From positions 453,501 to 517,500 of the forward strand of contig NZ_LT906457.1 of assembly GCF_900186965.1 (NCBI RefSeq): a DNA stretch of 64,000 bases. The letters run 5' to 3'. Of this stretch, positions 37,858-46,454 are shown piece by piece. Below the pieces are notes generated by a model. The model saw only the letters and a program-made list of their open reading frames with translations, had not been told where the DNA came from and did no database searches. The stretch is from Legionella spiritensis (GTDB lineage: Bacteria > Pseudomonadota > Gammaproteobacteria > Legionellales > Legionellaceae). The translations under genes and the position numbers were made by a program. How positions within the stretch are numbered: the first letter of the stretch is position 1; every line of letters starts with the position of its first letter.

Positions 37858-38761
37858 GATTGATCAAATCCAGAAACAGTTCTTCCAAACGGTTGGTTTT
37901 GTTACGCAGGCTGTGGATATGCAGATTTTTCTCACTCAGTTTGGTAAAGACGTCATTGAGTGATACCTGGTTATCGACGCGTAACTCAAAGGTATTGTTA
38001 TCTATCCATTGTGCTTGAAACGGCTCGAGAGATGGCAAGTCGGTGATAGGTGTTGCCGTATTCAATACGAACGTCTGATGATTCAGGGTTTTTAGCAGGT
38101 CTTTCATTGAGGTGTTTTCCACAATTTGTCCCTGGTGGATGATGGCGATGTTTTTACACAGTTGTTCCGCTTCCTCAAGATAATGGGTTGTTAAAATAAT
38201 GGTGGTTCCCTGTTCGTTGGTATGCGTCAGAAAATCCCACATACTGCGTCGGATTTCTATATCGACTCCGGCCGTCGGCTCATCAAGAATCAGTACCTTG
38301 GGATTGTGGATTAGTGCCCTGGCAATCATTAAGCGGCGCTTCATACCACCGGAAAGATGCCTGACGATTTCATGGCGCTTGTCCCATAAGCCAAGCTGTT
38401 CAAGCAGCTTTTCAGCCTGTCGTTTGGCATTCTTGCGGCTGATACCGTAAAATCCGGCTTGATTGAGTAGAATCTGATAGCAGGGTTCAAATATATTGAG
38501 ATTAAACTCTTGCGGCACCAACCCCAGGCAGGATTTGGCCAGAGCCGGCTTTTTATCCAGATCATAACCGTGAACACGAATAGCACCGGACGTTTTGATA
38601 ATCAAGGTGGTGATTAACCCGATGGTGGTTGATTTCCCAGCCCCGTTTGCCCCTAATAACGCGAAGAAATCGCCTTCCCGAACTGATAAATCAATGCCTT
38701 TCAGCGCTTCCACACCATTGGCGTACGTTTTGCGCAGTTGACTAATTTCCAGAGCGTGCAT
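37847..38761 (-). CDS. ABC exporter ATP-binding protein (YadG-like)
   Basis: 304 residues. Walker A GANGAGKSTTIGL, signature LSGGMKRRLMIARAL, Walker B VLILDEPTAGVD, then a C-terminal regulatory domain (NNTFELRVDNQVSLNDVFTKL) typical of CcmA/YadG ATPases. The ATG at 38761 begins MHALEISQLRKTYANG, where the family starts; a longer frame to 38791 adds a non-homologous segment. Couples with the overlapping YadH-like permease. Confidence 0.92.
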   Translation of the reverse strand: MHALEISQLRKTYANGVEALKGIDLSVREGDFFALLGANGAGKSTTIGLITTLIIKTSGAIRVHGYDLDKKPALAKSCLGLVPQEFNLNIFEPCYQILLNQAGFYGISRKNAKRQAEKLLEQLGLWDKRHEIVRHLSGGMKRRLMIARALIHNPKVLILDEPTAGVDIEIRRSMWDFLTHTNEQGTTIILTTHYLEEAEQLCKNIAIIHQGQIVENTSMKDLLKTLNHQTFVLNTATPITDLPSLEPFQAQWIDNNTFELRVDNQVSLNDVFTKLSEKNLHIHSLRNKTNRLEELFLDLINHDH

Positions 38762-38820
38762 CGTGATTGACTTGATGAAAAAAAGGATCATTATACATGA
38801 GAATGTTCAGATTCGAAGTG

Positions 38821-38990
38821 CTATATTTGCCATTTACGGGATTCGCTGCTTTCTTCCCCGTCGCTGTATTCTTCCGTATCGTCGTCACTGCCGCTGTCAA
38901 TATTGGCCGCACGAATTTGCTTCAGGGTTGTCTGAAACTGCTCGGACGACAGAATCAGTTCGGCGATGGAGGATAAGTGTGGTTCGGGGA
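38821..38990 (-). other. Alternative-frame acidic C-terminal extension of the coiled-coil gene
   Basis: Downstream of the A10 tract the +1-A frame stays open for about 57 codons. The product is amphipathic, then strongly acidic (DSGSDDDTEEYSDGEESSES), and ends KWQI before TAG. If expressed, it gives the protein an Asp/Glu/Ser-rich C-terminus, the kind of composition (E-block) found in Dot/Icm translocation signals. It lies in the otherwise non-coding gap before the ABC ATPase gene. Confidence 0.55.
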
Positions 38991-39935
38991 TTTTTTTTTT
39001 CCGGTAACGGTTGCAGGTTCGGGTTTCGTTGTGGTGTTCTTTTTGGATTTTTCCATAATTTCCTGACGCCTGGCGAGCAGTTCCTTAAAAAAACCGGGCG
39101 CCTGGCGGTGTTCCTCCGAAACGTCTGAAGGCCATTCTGACGGAGAGTTTTTAGTTACTGTGGATGAAGGCGGTTCGGGCGCCTTTGGTATTGTAGCAGG
39201 GCGGGCGAGGTGAGGGGGTATTATGTCTTTCGGGTTTTCGGGCGTCTTGGCAGCTAACGGGGGTGTTTCCTTGACGGATTTCATATGGGGGGAGGCGATG
39301 ACCGGAGCTTCGGGGGTAAAATCGGTTCGTGGCCAGTCTGTCGTTGTGATCCCCATGATCTCATTTAATTGTCTCAGCAGATTTTGGGCCTTTAAGTGAC
39401 CTGACCTTTGTTCGCGAGATTGCTGAGACTCCCGTTCTATAGTTTTCAGGCGTTCATTTTCTTTCTCGCGTGTGTCCTTTTCCCGGCGGAGTTGCGTCAT
39501 TTGGGCTTGTAAACTTTTTATCTCGCTTTGGTGTGCTTTCTTTAGCAATTCGATCGTGGTATTCAAGTGTGCCACGAGATCAAAACGCAGTGGTTCCGGT
39601 TCAACGCTAATGTGCAGAGCATGTGACAGAAGGTTATTCACTTCATGGCCGCATTTTTTATAATACTCATTAAGCAACTGGCTAACATGGGCTGAAAAAA
39701 CAGGATCGGTCGGTAAATAAAGGGTAGCGGTGACACAGAGGTATTGAATGAGGCTGTGATCATGGAACGCATCGGCGTTAGTTTGCACAATATCCAGCAG
39801 GGACTGCAAGCTTTTCCGGAGTTCATCGAAATGTTCATCCTTGCCCCATTTCAGGTAGGCTCCCCCCTTGCCTTGTATTTTATACCGTTCAGTAAAATCG
39901 CTGAACAGCTCCATGAATTCCTTACTGACGGCCAT
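38955..39935 (-). CDS. Coiled-coil, proline-rich protein with an A10 tract near its 3' end (possible slippage or frameshift)
   Basis: As read, 326 residues: a helical N-terminal domain (MAVSKEFMELFSDFTERYKI), a coiled coil at about 125-195 (KSLQAQMTQLRREKDTREKE), a Pro/Ser-rich linker and a basic end (ARRQEIMEKSKKN). At 38991-39000 the coding strand has ten A. In frame, this reads GKKK and then a short tail ending PPSPN. With one extra A, the downstream frame stays open to a TAG at 38821-38823 and encodes IPEPHLSSIAELILSSEQ, then an acidic SGSDDDTEEYSDGEESS run, for a 371-residue product. The acidic tail looks like real coding sequence. Either the genome or assembly has lost an A, or slippage makes two products. 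Function unknown; effector-like by composition. Confidence 0.8.
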   Translation of the reverse strand: MAVSKEFMELFSDFTERYKIQGKGGAYLKWGKDEHFDELRKSLQSLLDIVQTNADAFHDHSLIQYLCVTATLYLPTDPVFSAHVSQLLNEYYKKCGHEVNNLLSHALHISVEPEPLRFDLVAHLNTTIELLKKAHQSEIKSLQAQMTQLRREKDTREKENERLKTIERESQQSREQRSGHLKAQNLLRQLNEIMGITTTDWPRTDFTPEAPVIASPHMKSVKETPPLAAKTPENPKDIIPPHLARPATIPKAPEPPSSTVTKNSPSEWPSDVSEEHRQAPGFFKELLARRQEIMEKSKKNTTTKPEPATVTGKKKSPNHTYPPSPN

Positions 39936-40033
39936 ACCCGAATTCCCTGTGTTTGGATAGCGTTATTTAATAATAACCGGAATGAAAGTTCAATAAAGCT
40001 TATTTTTACACGGAAACACTATCAGACCAGTGA

Positions 40034-40663
40034 TCAAACATTTATTAGCAGGGGGACGGGCACTTGAGCGCGGATTTTCAGCCAGCTCGTGATGCTGTAA
40101 CGTGTCTGTCTGGTTTCGCACACTTCGTGAGGAAGATTGCTGGTAAAACAGATAAAGCGATTACCGACAGGAAGCGTCGTACAGAGGAGTTGATCCTTAT
40201 TGTTATATAATTTTAATTCCCCGCCAAAATTATCCTGCCAACCCGGATTTAAATAATAAACGCACGAAATTCGTCGATCACTGGTATCTGTAAACTGATC
40301 GATATGGCGGCGATAAAAATCGCCGGGCTGATACACCGCCAAATGAGCCTCAAATTCCACCAGAGCCAGAAAAAGGGTTTGATTCAAGAGAGCGATAATC
40401 TTGTTGAGCATCTCAAAATAAGGATGAATTGCGGGATGTTCAGACGGTTTTTCCAGCCAGTAAATCTTGTCGCGACGAATGGATTGATTGTGTTGAGTGT
40501 TCTGCTGGCGTCCGATGCGTGCGGTCTTGAATTGGCCATCCTCGTAAATATTCCCAACCAGATTTAATAGTTGTTTATAATGGTGAACGGGTAAAAAATC
40601 ATCAATAATAGCAAAGCTATTTTTGCACAGGGAATCAACAAATTGATCAAGGTCTGCCAACAT
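40034..40663 (-). CDS. 2OG-Fe(II) oxygenase family protein
   Basis: 209 residues. The double-stranded beta-helix shows the iron ligands: RRHIDQF (H-x-D) near residue 118 and LPHEV near 180, with RYSITSWLK providing the 2-oxoglutarate-binding Arg. CVYYLNPGWQDNFGGELKLY is the usual strand between them, as in prolyl-4-hydroxylase/PiuC-like enzymes. Substrate unknown; no partner is close. Confidence 0.88.
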   Translation of the reverse strand: MLADLDQFVDSLCKNSFAIIDDFLPVHHYKQLLNLVGNIYEDGQFKTARIGRQQNTQHNQSIRRDKIYWLEKPSEHPAIHPYFEMLNKIIALLNQTLFLALVEFEAHLAVYQPGDFYRRHIDQFTDTSDRRISCVYYLNPGWQDNFGGELKLYNNKDQLLCTTLPVGNRFICFTSNLPHEVCETRQTRYSITSWLKIRAQVPVPLLINV

Positions 40664-40749
40664 ACACCAGTAGTCAATTCAGGATGATGGATGTTACTCG
40701 ATAATGATTTAAAAATATACATAAAGTTGCAAAAAAAACTCCACGGCCC

Positions 40750-40911
40750 AGGCTCTGTGAACCAATTTTTTCGCAAAGCGAAAATGTGGATAATTGAGTG
40801 CCATTATGTCTTTGAATGAGGCGAATAGCGGGCTCTATTTAACGAATTCAAAGACATAATGGCGCCAATTAGCCGTATTTGCAGCTGTGAAAATTTTTGT
40901 TCACGGAGCCT
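40750..40911. repeat. Palindromic MITE-like element, type 1 copy A (162 bp)
   Basis: Ends AGGCTCTGTGAACC and its near inverse (GTTCACGGAGCCT). Inside are perfect 17-bp arms (CCATTATGTCTTTGAAT at 40801 and its complement ending at 40862) around a loop; the 41-nt core is 40811-40851. Homologous to 54251-54410. It spans the stop codon of the neighbouring 97-residue gene. No obvious target-site duplication. Confidence 0.85.
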
Positions 40912-41203
40912 AATCATGATCCGGGTATTTTCTTGCCGGTATGCAAGGGCTGTCGACGTATTCCCCGTTAATTTTTAATACCATATTGACACTGCGACGG
41001 TGGTAACGCCTCAATATCTCAAATTGCGCCGGCGTGACATAACCATACGAATTGCCGCAATATACCAGAGAGTAGGCCGTACGGGTCGGTTTGACCTTGA
41101 TCGGAATTTCACATTCCCAGCGAAAGCGAGTCAGGTCACAATTGGCCAAGGCTGTACTGAAAGGTAACAAGGCCAGCAGACAAACAGAAATAAAATGGTT
41201 CAT
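40910..41203 (-). CDS. Small secreted protein of unknown function
   Basis: 97 residues from ATG 41203: signal peptide [20 protein letters not shown], mature part beginning [20 protein letters not shown]. Four cysteines in the mature chain (NCDL, WECE, YCGN, SPCI) could form two disulfides in the periplasm or outside the cell. [24 protein letters not shown] and [15 protein letters not shown] complete it. Its stop codon lies across the end of a palindromic element, so the repeat may have trimmed the 3' end. Not recognised. Confidence 0.75.
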   Translation of the reverse strand: MNHFISVCLLALLPFSTALANCDLTRFRWECEIPIKVKPTRTAYSLVYCGNSYGYVTPAQFEILRRYHRRSVNMVLKINGEYVDSPCIPARKYPDHD

Positions 41204-41266
41204 GCCGCTTATTCCCAGGGAGTATATAAACATTTGTCGTCCGGTGTTTTTTTTTCTTTAGGAGAA

Positions 41267-41429
41267 AGGCTCTGTGAACTTATCTTTTATCGGCTACAAA
41301 TTGCGATTAATTTGCTCAAAATTCCGCTTGAATTCGTCAAATAGGGCTGGCTATTCTCCTCATTCAAACGAAATTTTGAGCTAAATTACCTCAATTTTCG
41401 CTTCGATAAAAGATAAGTGCACAGAACCT
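41267..41429. repeat. Palindromic MITE-like element, type 2 (163 bp)
   Basis: Terminal inverted repeats with perfect 15-bp ACTTATCTTTTATCG arms, capped by AGGCTCTGTGA on the left and AGGTTCTGTGC on the right. A second inner pair, GCTCAAAATT (41314) with AATTTTGAGC (41372), encloses 41328-41368. That segment, reverse-complemented, matches the type 1 core at 36 of 41 positions. The 354-bp gap 41204-41557 consists largely of this element and the adjacent short hairpin. Confidence 0.8.
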
Positions 41430-41430
41430 A

Positions 41431-41461
41431 TGCTCTGTGAACCAAAATTTTCACAGAGCCT
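41431..41461. repeat. Minimal hairpin made of the two type 1 ends
   Basis: GCTCTGTGAA-CCAAAATT-TTCACAGAGC: perfect 10-bp arms, 8-nt loop, directly abutting the type 2 element. Its sequence equals the outer ends of the type 1 element with the interior missing, suggesting an internal-deletion derivative. Confidence 0.7.
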
Positions 41462-41557
41462 GATTGCAAGAGTGATGTGGAGTACCTGATAGTGCTTGCT
41501 CTTGCAGCATGGTTTTATACAATTGAAATGTCAACAGACCCTGACTATGGAGTTCAC

Positions 41558-42457
41558 ATGCTTACTTCGACAGAGGAATTCCTGAGCCTGCTGCGGCAGG
41601 GCGATTATCTTGCCGTGTTGCAATGGCTTCAATTTATCAATGAGAAATACAAGCCTGATAAACCTGAAAAAGACGGAATCGATGCCGATACACTGTTGTT
41701 TCTCGCCGTGTTTGAGCTTTTAAATCATGGATTTTCACAAAAAGATGAGGGATTAACTATTGTTATACTGGGGCTTCTGGATACCGAACCACGCTTGTTT
41801 AAAGAAGAGTCGGCTTATGCCGCAACGGTGTTTTTTAACGCCTCATTACAATGCCTGGTCTATGAGCAGCACCATTTGCTGGCGTTTTATCAAAATCCGA
41901 AACTTAAAGACGTCAATATCATCAAATCATGGATGACCCGAAGCGGAGGCTACACACCTGGTAACCACGAGGGATTGTCGGAATTTGCCAACAGCAAGGC
42001 CGTCGGGGAGAAATTTAAGGATATTGAAGCGTTATTGCCTGTATACCAGAAGAGTATCGATGCCGCTCAACGTAATATTGCACCGGTTATGGAATATCGC
42101 GATCTGATTTTGGAATACCTGGATGAGTTAAGCCGTCGTCAAGAAGACGATCACTGCGCCAGTGTGCGGCTCGGTGTGGTTTTGGCGTTACGGGAATACC
42201 TTATGGGGCAAACGCTGGTGACAGCGGGTGTAAAAGACCATATTTCAAAATACGTGCGTAAATTGGAGGAGGAGAATCCTCAGCCGTGGGAGAACGAGTA
42301 TTTAGCCAGGTTATCACCAAAATCCATTTCCGAGAGGTTAATGGAAACGTCCAGGTATACCATCCGGTTTTTCGCGTCTACAGCCTGGGATAATTTAATG
42401 GCATTACCAGGTACTTTGTTAAATTCGGAGCAAAGCGGTGGTAACAAACCTAATTAA
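41558..42457 (+). CDS. Helical protein of unknown function
   Basis: 299 residues if started at ATG 41558, which has GGAG five nt upstream (MLTSTEEFLSLLRQGDYLAV). The frame also opens at GTG 41477, adding a hydrophobic MEYLIVLALAAWFY segment without a good ribosome-binding site. Mostly helical with short repeats of charged and aromatic residues; no recognised domain. It is preceded by the palindromic elements, which probably contain or displace its promoter, and overlaps the convergent ogt by 8 bp. Confidence 0.75.
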   Translation: MLTSTEEFLSLLRQGDYLAVLQWLQFINEKYKPDKPEKDGIDADTLLFLAVFELLNHGFSQKDEGLTIVILGLLDTEPRLFKEESAYAATVFFNASLQCLVYEQHHLLAFYQNPKLKDVNIIKSWMTRSGGYTPGNHEGLSEFANSKAVGEKFKDIEALLPVYQKSIDAAQRNIAPVMEYRDLILEYLDELSRRQEDDHCASVRLGVVLALREYLMGQTLVTAGVKDHISKYVRKLEEENPQPWENEYLARLSPKSISERLMETSRYTIRFFASTAWDNLMALPGTLLNSEQSGGNKPN

Positions 42458-42914
42458 ACACGCCTTCGTGGTTGAGCAGGTATTCTTTATAATTTAACGC
42501 GTTGGCATGCCCCATATATCCGCCGGGGTTGTCCTTGCCAACGACTCGATGACAGGGAATAAAGAGGGCGAGGGGATTGTTTTTGCACGCTTGTCCAATG
42601 GCTCTGGGGCTTGAAAGCAGGGTGTTGGCGAGTTGGCCGTACGTCATCGTTCTGCCAACGGGAATAACCAGCAAGGCATTCCACACCCGCTGTTGATAAG
42701 TCGTGCCAAGCGGCTTTAGCGGCAATTGAAAGCGATGGTGGGGGTTGTCAAAGTAATGGTTTAATTCCTGGTGGATATCCCGACCAAGACCCGTTTTGTC
42801 CGTGGAGTTTTTCGTCGGGGTGTCGTCAAACACCGCGCGATAGATATAATGCTCATCGTACGCCACATTCAACCAGCCAACGGGTGTTTGGTAAGCGGTA
42901 ACGATGAGCGTCAT
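42450..42914 (-). CDS. ogt: Methylated-DNA--protein-cysteine methyltransferase
   Basis: 154 residues. The acceptor motif IPCHRVVGKDNPGGYMG is intact, with the helix-turn-helix segment RTMTYGQLANTLLSSPRAIGQACKNNP before it. It repairs O6-alkylguanine by irreversible transfer to the Cys. It starts 12 bp after rplS and may be read from the rpsP operon. The frame order fits the Ogt/MGMT family without an Ada domain. Confidence 0.93.
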   Translation of the reverse strand: MTLIVTAYQTPVGWLNVAYDEHYIYRAVFDDTPTKNSTDKTGLGRDIHQELNHYFDNPHHRFQLPLKPLGTTYQQRVWNALLVIPVGRTMTYGQLANTLLSSPRAIGQACKNNPLALFIPCHRVVGKDNPGGYMGHANALNYKEYLLNHEGVFN

Positions 42915-42926
42915 AATAAAACCGGA

Positions 42927-43292
42927 TTACCCTTCTTTTTTAGTAGCCAGTTTTTCCTTGATACGAGCAGCTCGTCCGGCGAGGTTGCGCAGATAATACA
43001 ATTTGGCTCGACGTACATCACCGCGTCTTTTTACAGTAATGCTGTCCACAACCGGGCTATAGGTTTGAAAAACCCGTTCAACACCGACGTTGTGAGAAAT
43101 TTTACGTACGGTGAAGGCGGAATTCAAACCACGGTTTCGTTTGGCAATGACGATGCCTTCAAAAGCCTGTAGACGTTCCCTGGTTCCTTCCTTAACCCGT
43201 ACCTGCACCAGAACCGTATCTCCGGGGCTGAATTCCGGGATTGTTTTACCTTTCATTTGCTCGGCATTTAACTGGTCAATAATGTTAGTCAT
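42927..43292 (-). CDS. rplS: Ribosomal protein bL19
   Basis: 121 residues from ATG 43292, preceded by [48 protein letters not shown] and [20 protein letters not shown] are the conserved L19 segments. Large-subunit protein at the 30S-50S interface. Last core gene of rpsP-rimM-trmD-rplS. Confidence 0.98.
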   Translation of the reverse strand: MTNIIDQLNAEQMKGKTIPEFSPGDTVLVQVRVKEGTRERLQAFEGIVIAKRNRGLNSAFTVRKISHNVGVERVFQTYSPVVDSITVKRRGDVRRAKLYYLRNLAGRAARIKEKLATKKEG

Positions 43293-43318
43293 GGTCACTC
43301 CTCAAATGGGCGTTCCTG

Positions 43319-44068
43319 TCAGCAGGAATCACCGTGTTCGCACTTAAATTCGACAAGCAGCTGCTCATCGACATCATTTAATTCCAAATTTTTCAGTAAC
43401 CCGGGTCGTTTCAACCAGGTGTTCCCCAACGATTGTTTCCTTCGCCAGCGCTCGATATCGCGATGGTTGCCGTTTAATAACACGGCAGGAACGGCCATAT
43501 CGTCAACGCTTGCCGGCCTTGTATAGTGAGGATAATCCAGCAATCCGTTCATGAAGGAATCCTGCGCAGCGGAGCCCTGGTGTCCCAGGCTTCCCGGCAG
43601 TAATCTCACTATGGCGTCAATAAAAATCATGGCAGCCAGTTCACCGCCGCTTAATACAAAATCCCCTATGGACCACTCTTCATCAATGTGTCTCTCAATC
43701 ACTCGCTCATCAATGCCTTCATAGCGGCCGGCAATAAAGAGCAAGGACTGTCTGCTGTCGGCTATGGCGTTTAAGTCGCCCTGCCTGATATCCCGGCCTT
43801 GCGGACTTAAGTAAATAACCTTGCACGCCGCCGGCATTTGTTGCCTTGCGTGTGTAATGACCGCAGCCAGTGGCTCATACATCATCACCATTCCCGGGCC
43901 GCCTCCGTAAGGTTTGTCATCAACCTGTCGATAAGGCCCCGGCGCCCATTGACGTGGATTCCAGGAATCGATTTTCGCAAGTCCCTGTTTAATCGCTCGT
44001 CCAACCACGCCGTGTTCCAGGACGGCAAGCATCTCGGGCATTAATGTAATCACACCAAGATGTATCAT
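43319..44068 (-). CDS. trmD: tRNA (guanine37-N1)-methyltransferase
   Basis: 249 residues, SPOUT/trefoil-knot enzyme. MIHLGVITLMPEML starts the protein; the knot regions YLSPQGRDI and IAGRYEGIDERVIE, then WSIGDFVLSGGELAA, bind S-adenosylmethionine. It methylates G37 of tRNAs and prevents +1 frameshifting. Its start overlaps the rimM stop (ATGA). Confidence 0.98.
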   Translation of the reverse strand: MIHLGVITLMPEMLAVLEHGVVGRAIKQGLAKIDSWNPRQWAPGPYRQVDDKPYGGGPGMVMMYEPLAAVITHARQQMPAACKVIYLSPQGRDIRQGDLNAIADSRQSLLFIAGRYEGIDERVIERHIDEEWSIGDFVLSGGELAAMIFIDAIVRLLPGSLGHQGSAAQDSFMNGLLDYPHYTRPASVDDMAVPAVLLNGNHRDIERWRRKQSLGNTWLKRPGLLKNLELNDVDEQLLVEFKCEHGDSC

Positions 44069-44577
44069 AAAAATTCGGTGTCCCAGTCGACGGTAATCCG
44101 ACGCCCTTCCTTATCGACCTGGATAACAAACCGACCCGGGAGGTAAGGAATCAGGTAACGTTTGTCGCCTTCTACAACCAATACATCATTGGAACCGGTT
44201 GGCATAATGTCGCTGACGATTCCAAATTGAAAACCTTGCCGATTCACAACGGTCATTCCGGTTAATTCATGCCAGTAGTAATCTCCCGGTTCCAGTTCGG
44301 GCAATTGATCACGACTGACGGCAATGTCAACATTGGTTAGTCGGGCGGCCTGATCACGATCTGCGAAACCTTCAATCAAGGCGAGTATATGTTTATCGGT
44401 ACTATTTACCCGCAATGCGTTAATCGGTTGCCATCGTTTGTCAATCAGGGCATGCCACTGTGTGTAACTCAGGATGTTGTCACGAGGAACCGTAAACGAG
44501 TGAATCGTAATAAATCCCTTGACGCCATGTGTGCGGCCAAAACGGCCTATGACAACCCGGTCAACCTCTTTATTCAC
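44065..44577 (-). CDS. rimM: 16S rRNA processing protein RimM
   Basis: 170 residues from GTG 44577 (VNKEVDRVVIGRFGRTHGVKGF); another GTG at 44595, inside rpsP, is possible but adds residues beyond the usual start. RimM N-domain motif IGRFGRTHGVKG and PRC-barrel part GDYYWHELTGMTVVN and PTGSNDVLVVEGDKRYLIPYL are clear. It assists 30S head maturation and binds S19. Confidence 0.95.
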   Translation of the reverse strand: MNKEVDRVVIGRFGRTHGVKGFITIHSFTVPRDNILSYTQWHALIDKRWQPINALRVNSTDKHILALIEGFADRDQAARLTNVDIAVSRDQLPELEPGDYYWHELTGMTVVNRQGFQFGIVSDIMPTGSNDVLVVEGDKRYLIPYLPGRFVIQVDKEGRRITVDWDTEFL

Positions 44578-44578
44578 T

Positions 44579-44836
44579 TTATTCAGCGACGGCACTCTTC
44601 TTGTATTCTTTCACCAGCTGGCTGACGCGATCGGATAATTGAGCGCCTGTTTTTTGCCAGTGATCCAGTTTATCCATTTCCAGATGTAAACGTACTTCCT
44701 GGCCACGGGCTATCGGATTGAAATAACCAATCCGTTCGATGTAATTGCCATCACGACGCCTGCGGCTGTCGGTTACAACCATGTGATAAAAAGGACGCTT
44801 TTTGGCGCCGGCTCTAGATAAACGTATAACGACCAT
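44579..44836 (-). CDS. rpsP: Ribosomal protein bS16
   Basis: 85 residues: [39 protein letters not shown], then the C-terminal [14 protein letters not shown]. First gene of the rpsP-rimM-trmD-rplS ribosome maturation operon. The stop lies one base from the rimM start. Confidence 0.98.
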   Translation of the reverse strand: MVVIRLSRAGAKKRPFYHMVVTDSRRRRDGNYIERIGYFNPIARGQEVRLHLEMDKLDHWQKTGAQLSDRVSQLVKEYKKSAVAE

Positions 44837-44918
44837 ATGTTCCTCATTAAGAGTGGTTACGTAAAAATGCCGTGTATTGTACGAAAATTAACTCGGCAAG
44901 GGAAGGGCTTCTTCTTAT

Positions 44919-46295
44919 TTATTTGAAATCATCCGGAAACATACCTTTCATCCCGGGTAATCCGCCCATGCCGCGCATCATTTGTTTCATGCCGCCCGGT
45001 TTGGTGAATTTTTTCATCATTTTTTGCATCTGCTCATATTGTTTCAATAAACGGTTAACATCCTGAATTTGAGTGCCGGAGCCTTGGGCAATCCGGCGTT
45101 TGCGTGAACCGACAATAATTTTGGGGATACGACGTTCCTTTTGGGTCATGGAGTTAATAATGGCAATAGTTTTGGCCATGGCGTTATCGTTAATTTGATT
45201 GATGGCCTGTTGAGGCAGCTGACCCATGCCCGGCAGCTTGCTCATCATGCCTGAAATGCCGCCCATGTTGTTCATTTGCAACAATTGCTGTTTGAAATCT
45301 TCCAGGTCAAAGCCTTTGCCTTTTTTCAGTTTTTTGGCCAGTTTTTCGCTGGCCTGTTTATCGGCTTTTCGTTCCACTTCCTCAATCAGGGTAAGAATGT
45401 CCCCCATGCCCAGAATTCGCGAGGCAACCCGATCGGGATGAAACGGCTCCAGGGCGTCAATTTTCTCGCCGCTTCCCATGAATTTGATGGGTTGTCCGGT
45501 AATTTGTTTGACGGAGAGCGCCGCGCCACCACGCGCGTCACCATCCGTTTTGGTGAGAATCACACCGGTTAGGGGCAAGGCCTCATGAAACGCTTTTGCC
45601 GTATTGGCGGCGTCCTGTCCTGTCATGCTGTCGACAACGAACAGGGTTTCAATCGGGTGGATTGCCTGATGGAGAGATTTAATTTCCGCCATCATCCCTT
45701 CATCGATATGCAGGCGGCCTGCCGTATCAAAAATAACCACATCCATGTATTGTTTTTTGGCGCTTTCCAGTGCTTTTTTCGCGATATCCAGCGGTTTTTC
45801 ATGGCTTTCTGAAGGATAGAAAACGACGTCAATTTGCTGTGCGAGCAGTTTCAATTGTTCAATAGCCGCCGGACGGTATACGTCCACACTAACCAGCATG
45901 ACCTTTTTATGCTCCGTTTCCTTCATATAACGGGCCAGTTTGGCGGTACTGGTTGTTTTACCGGAACCTTGCAGGCCGGCCATCAAAAACACGGCCGGAG
46001 GTTGTGTTTTGAAATTTAACTCGGCGCGGTTGTCGCCTAGCAGGTGCACCAGTTCCTCATGGACAATTTTTACCAGGGCCTGCTCGGGTTTTAAGCTCAA
46101 ATCCACTTCCTGACCCAGCGCCCTGGTCTTAACCTGTTCAATAAATTGTTTGACGACAGGCAGGGCGACGTCTGCTTCCAGTAAAGACAGGCGCACTTCA
46201 CGCAAGGCTTGCTGGGTATTTTCCTCAGTAAAACGACTTTGCCCGCTTAAGGTTTTAAACGCGCGATGTAACCGTTCCGTTAAATTTTCAAACAT
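44919..46295 (-). CDS. ffh: Signal recognition particle protein Ffh
   Basis: 458 residues from ATG 46295 (MFENLTERLHRAFKTLSG). NG domain with GLQGSGKTTSTAKLA, DTAGRLHID and TKTDGDARGG; methionine-rich M domain with GMMSKLPGMGQLP and the SRP-RNA-binding IVGSRKRRIAQGSGTQIQDVN. It targets nascent inner-membrane proteins together with 4.5S RNA, whose gene is also in this window (about 62 kb). The frame extends upstream to 46376 without family support. Confidence 0.98.
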   Translation of the reverse strand: MFENLTERLHRAFKTLSGQSRFTEENTQQALREVRLSLLEADVALPVVKQFIEQVKTRALGQEVDLSLKPEQALVKIVHEELVHLLGDNRAELNFKTQPPAVFLMAGLQGSGKTTSTAKLARYMKETEHKKVMLVSVDVYRPAAIEQLKLLAQQIDVVFYPSESHEKPLDIAKKALESAKKQYMDVVIFDTAGRLHIDEGMMAEIKSLHQAIHPIETLFVVDSMTGQDAANTAKAFHEALPLTGVILTKTDGDARGGAALSVKQITGQPIKFMGSGEKIDALEPFHPDRVASRILGMGDILTLIEEVERKADKQASEKLAKKLKKGKGFDLEDFKQQLLQMNNMGGISGMMSKLPGMGQLPQQAINQINDNAMAKTIAIINSMTQKERRIPKIIVGSRKRRIAQGSGTQIQDVNRLLKQYEQMQKMMKKFTKPGGMKQMMRGMGGLPGMKGMFPDDFK

Positions 46296-46454
46296 GCTTA
46301 TGACCCGATTGAAAAAAGGAGCATTGTAGCATAATGATAGTGAAGCTGTAACACGGTGGTATTGACTTTGGTTCACAAAACCCTGAGTGATCTACGCGTT
46401 TCTCTTTGCTATGATGATTATCTTGATTTCACTGGTTTTGATTAAGGAATATTG

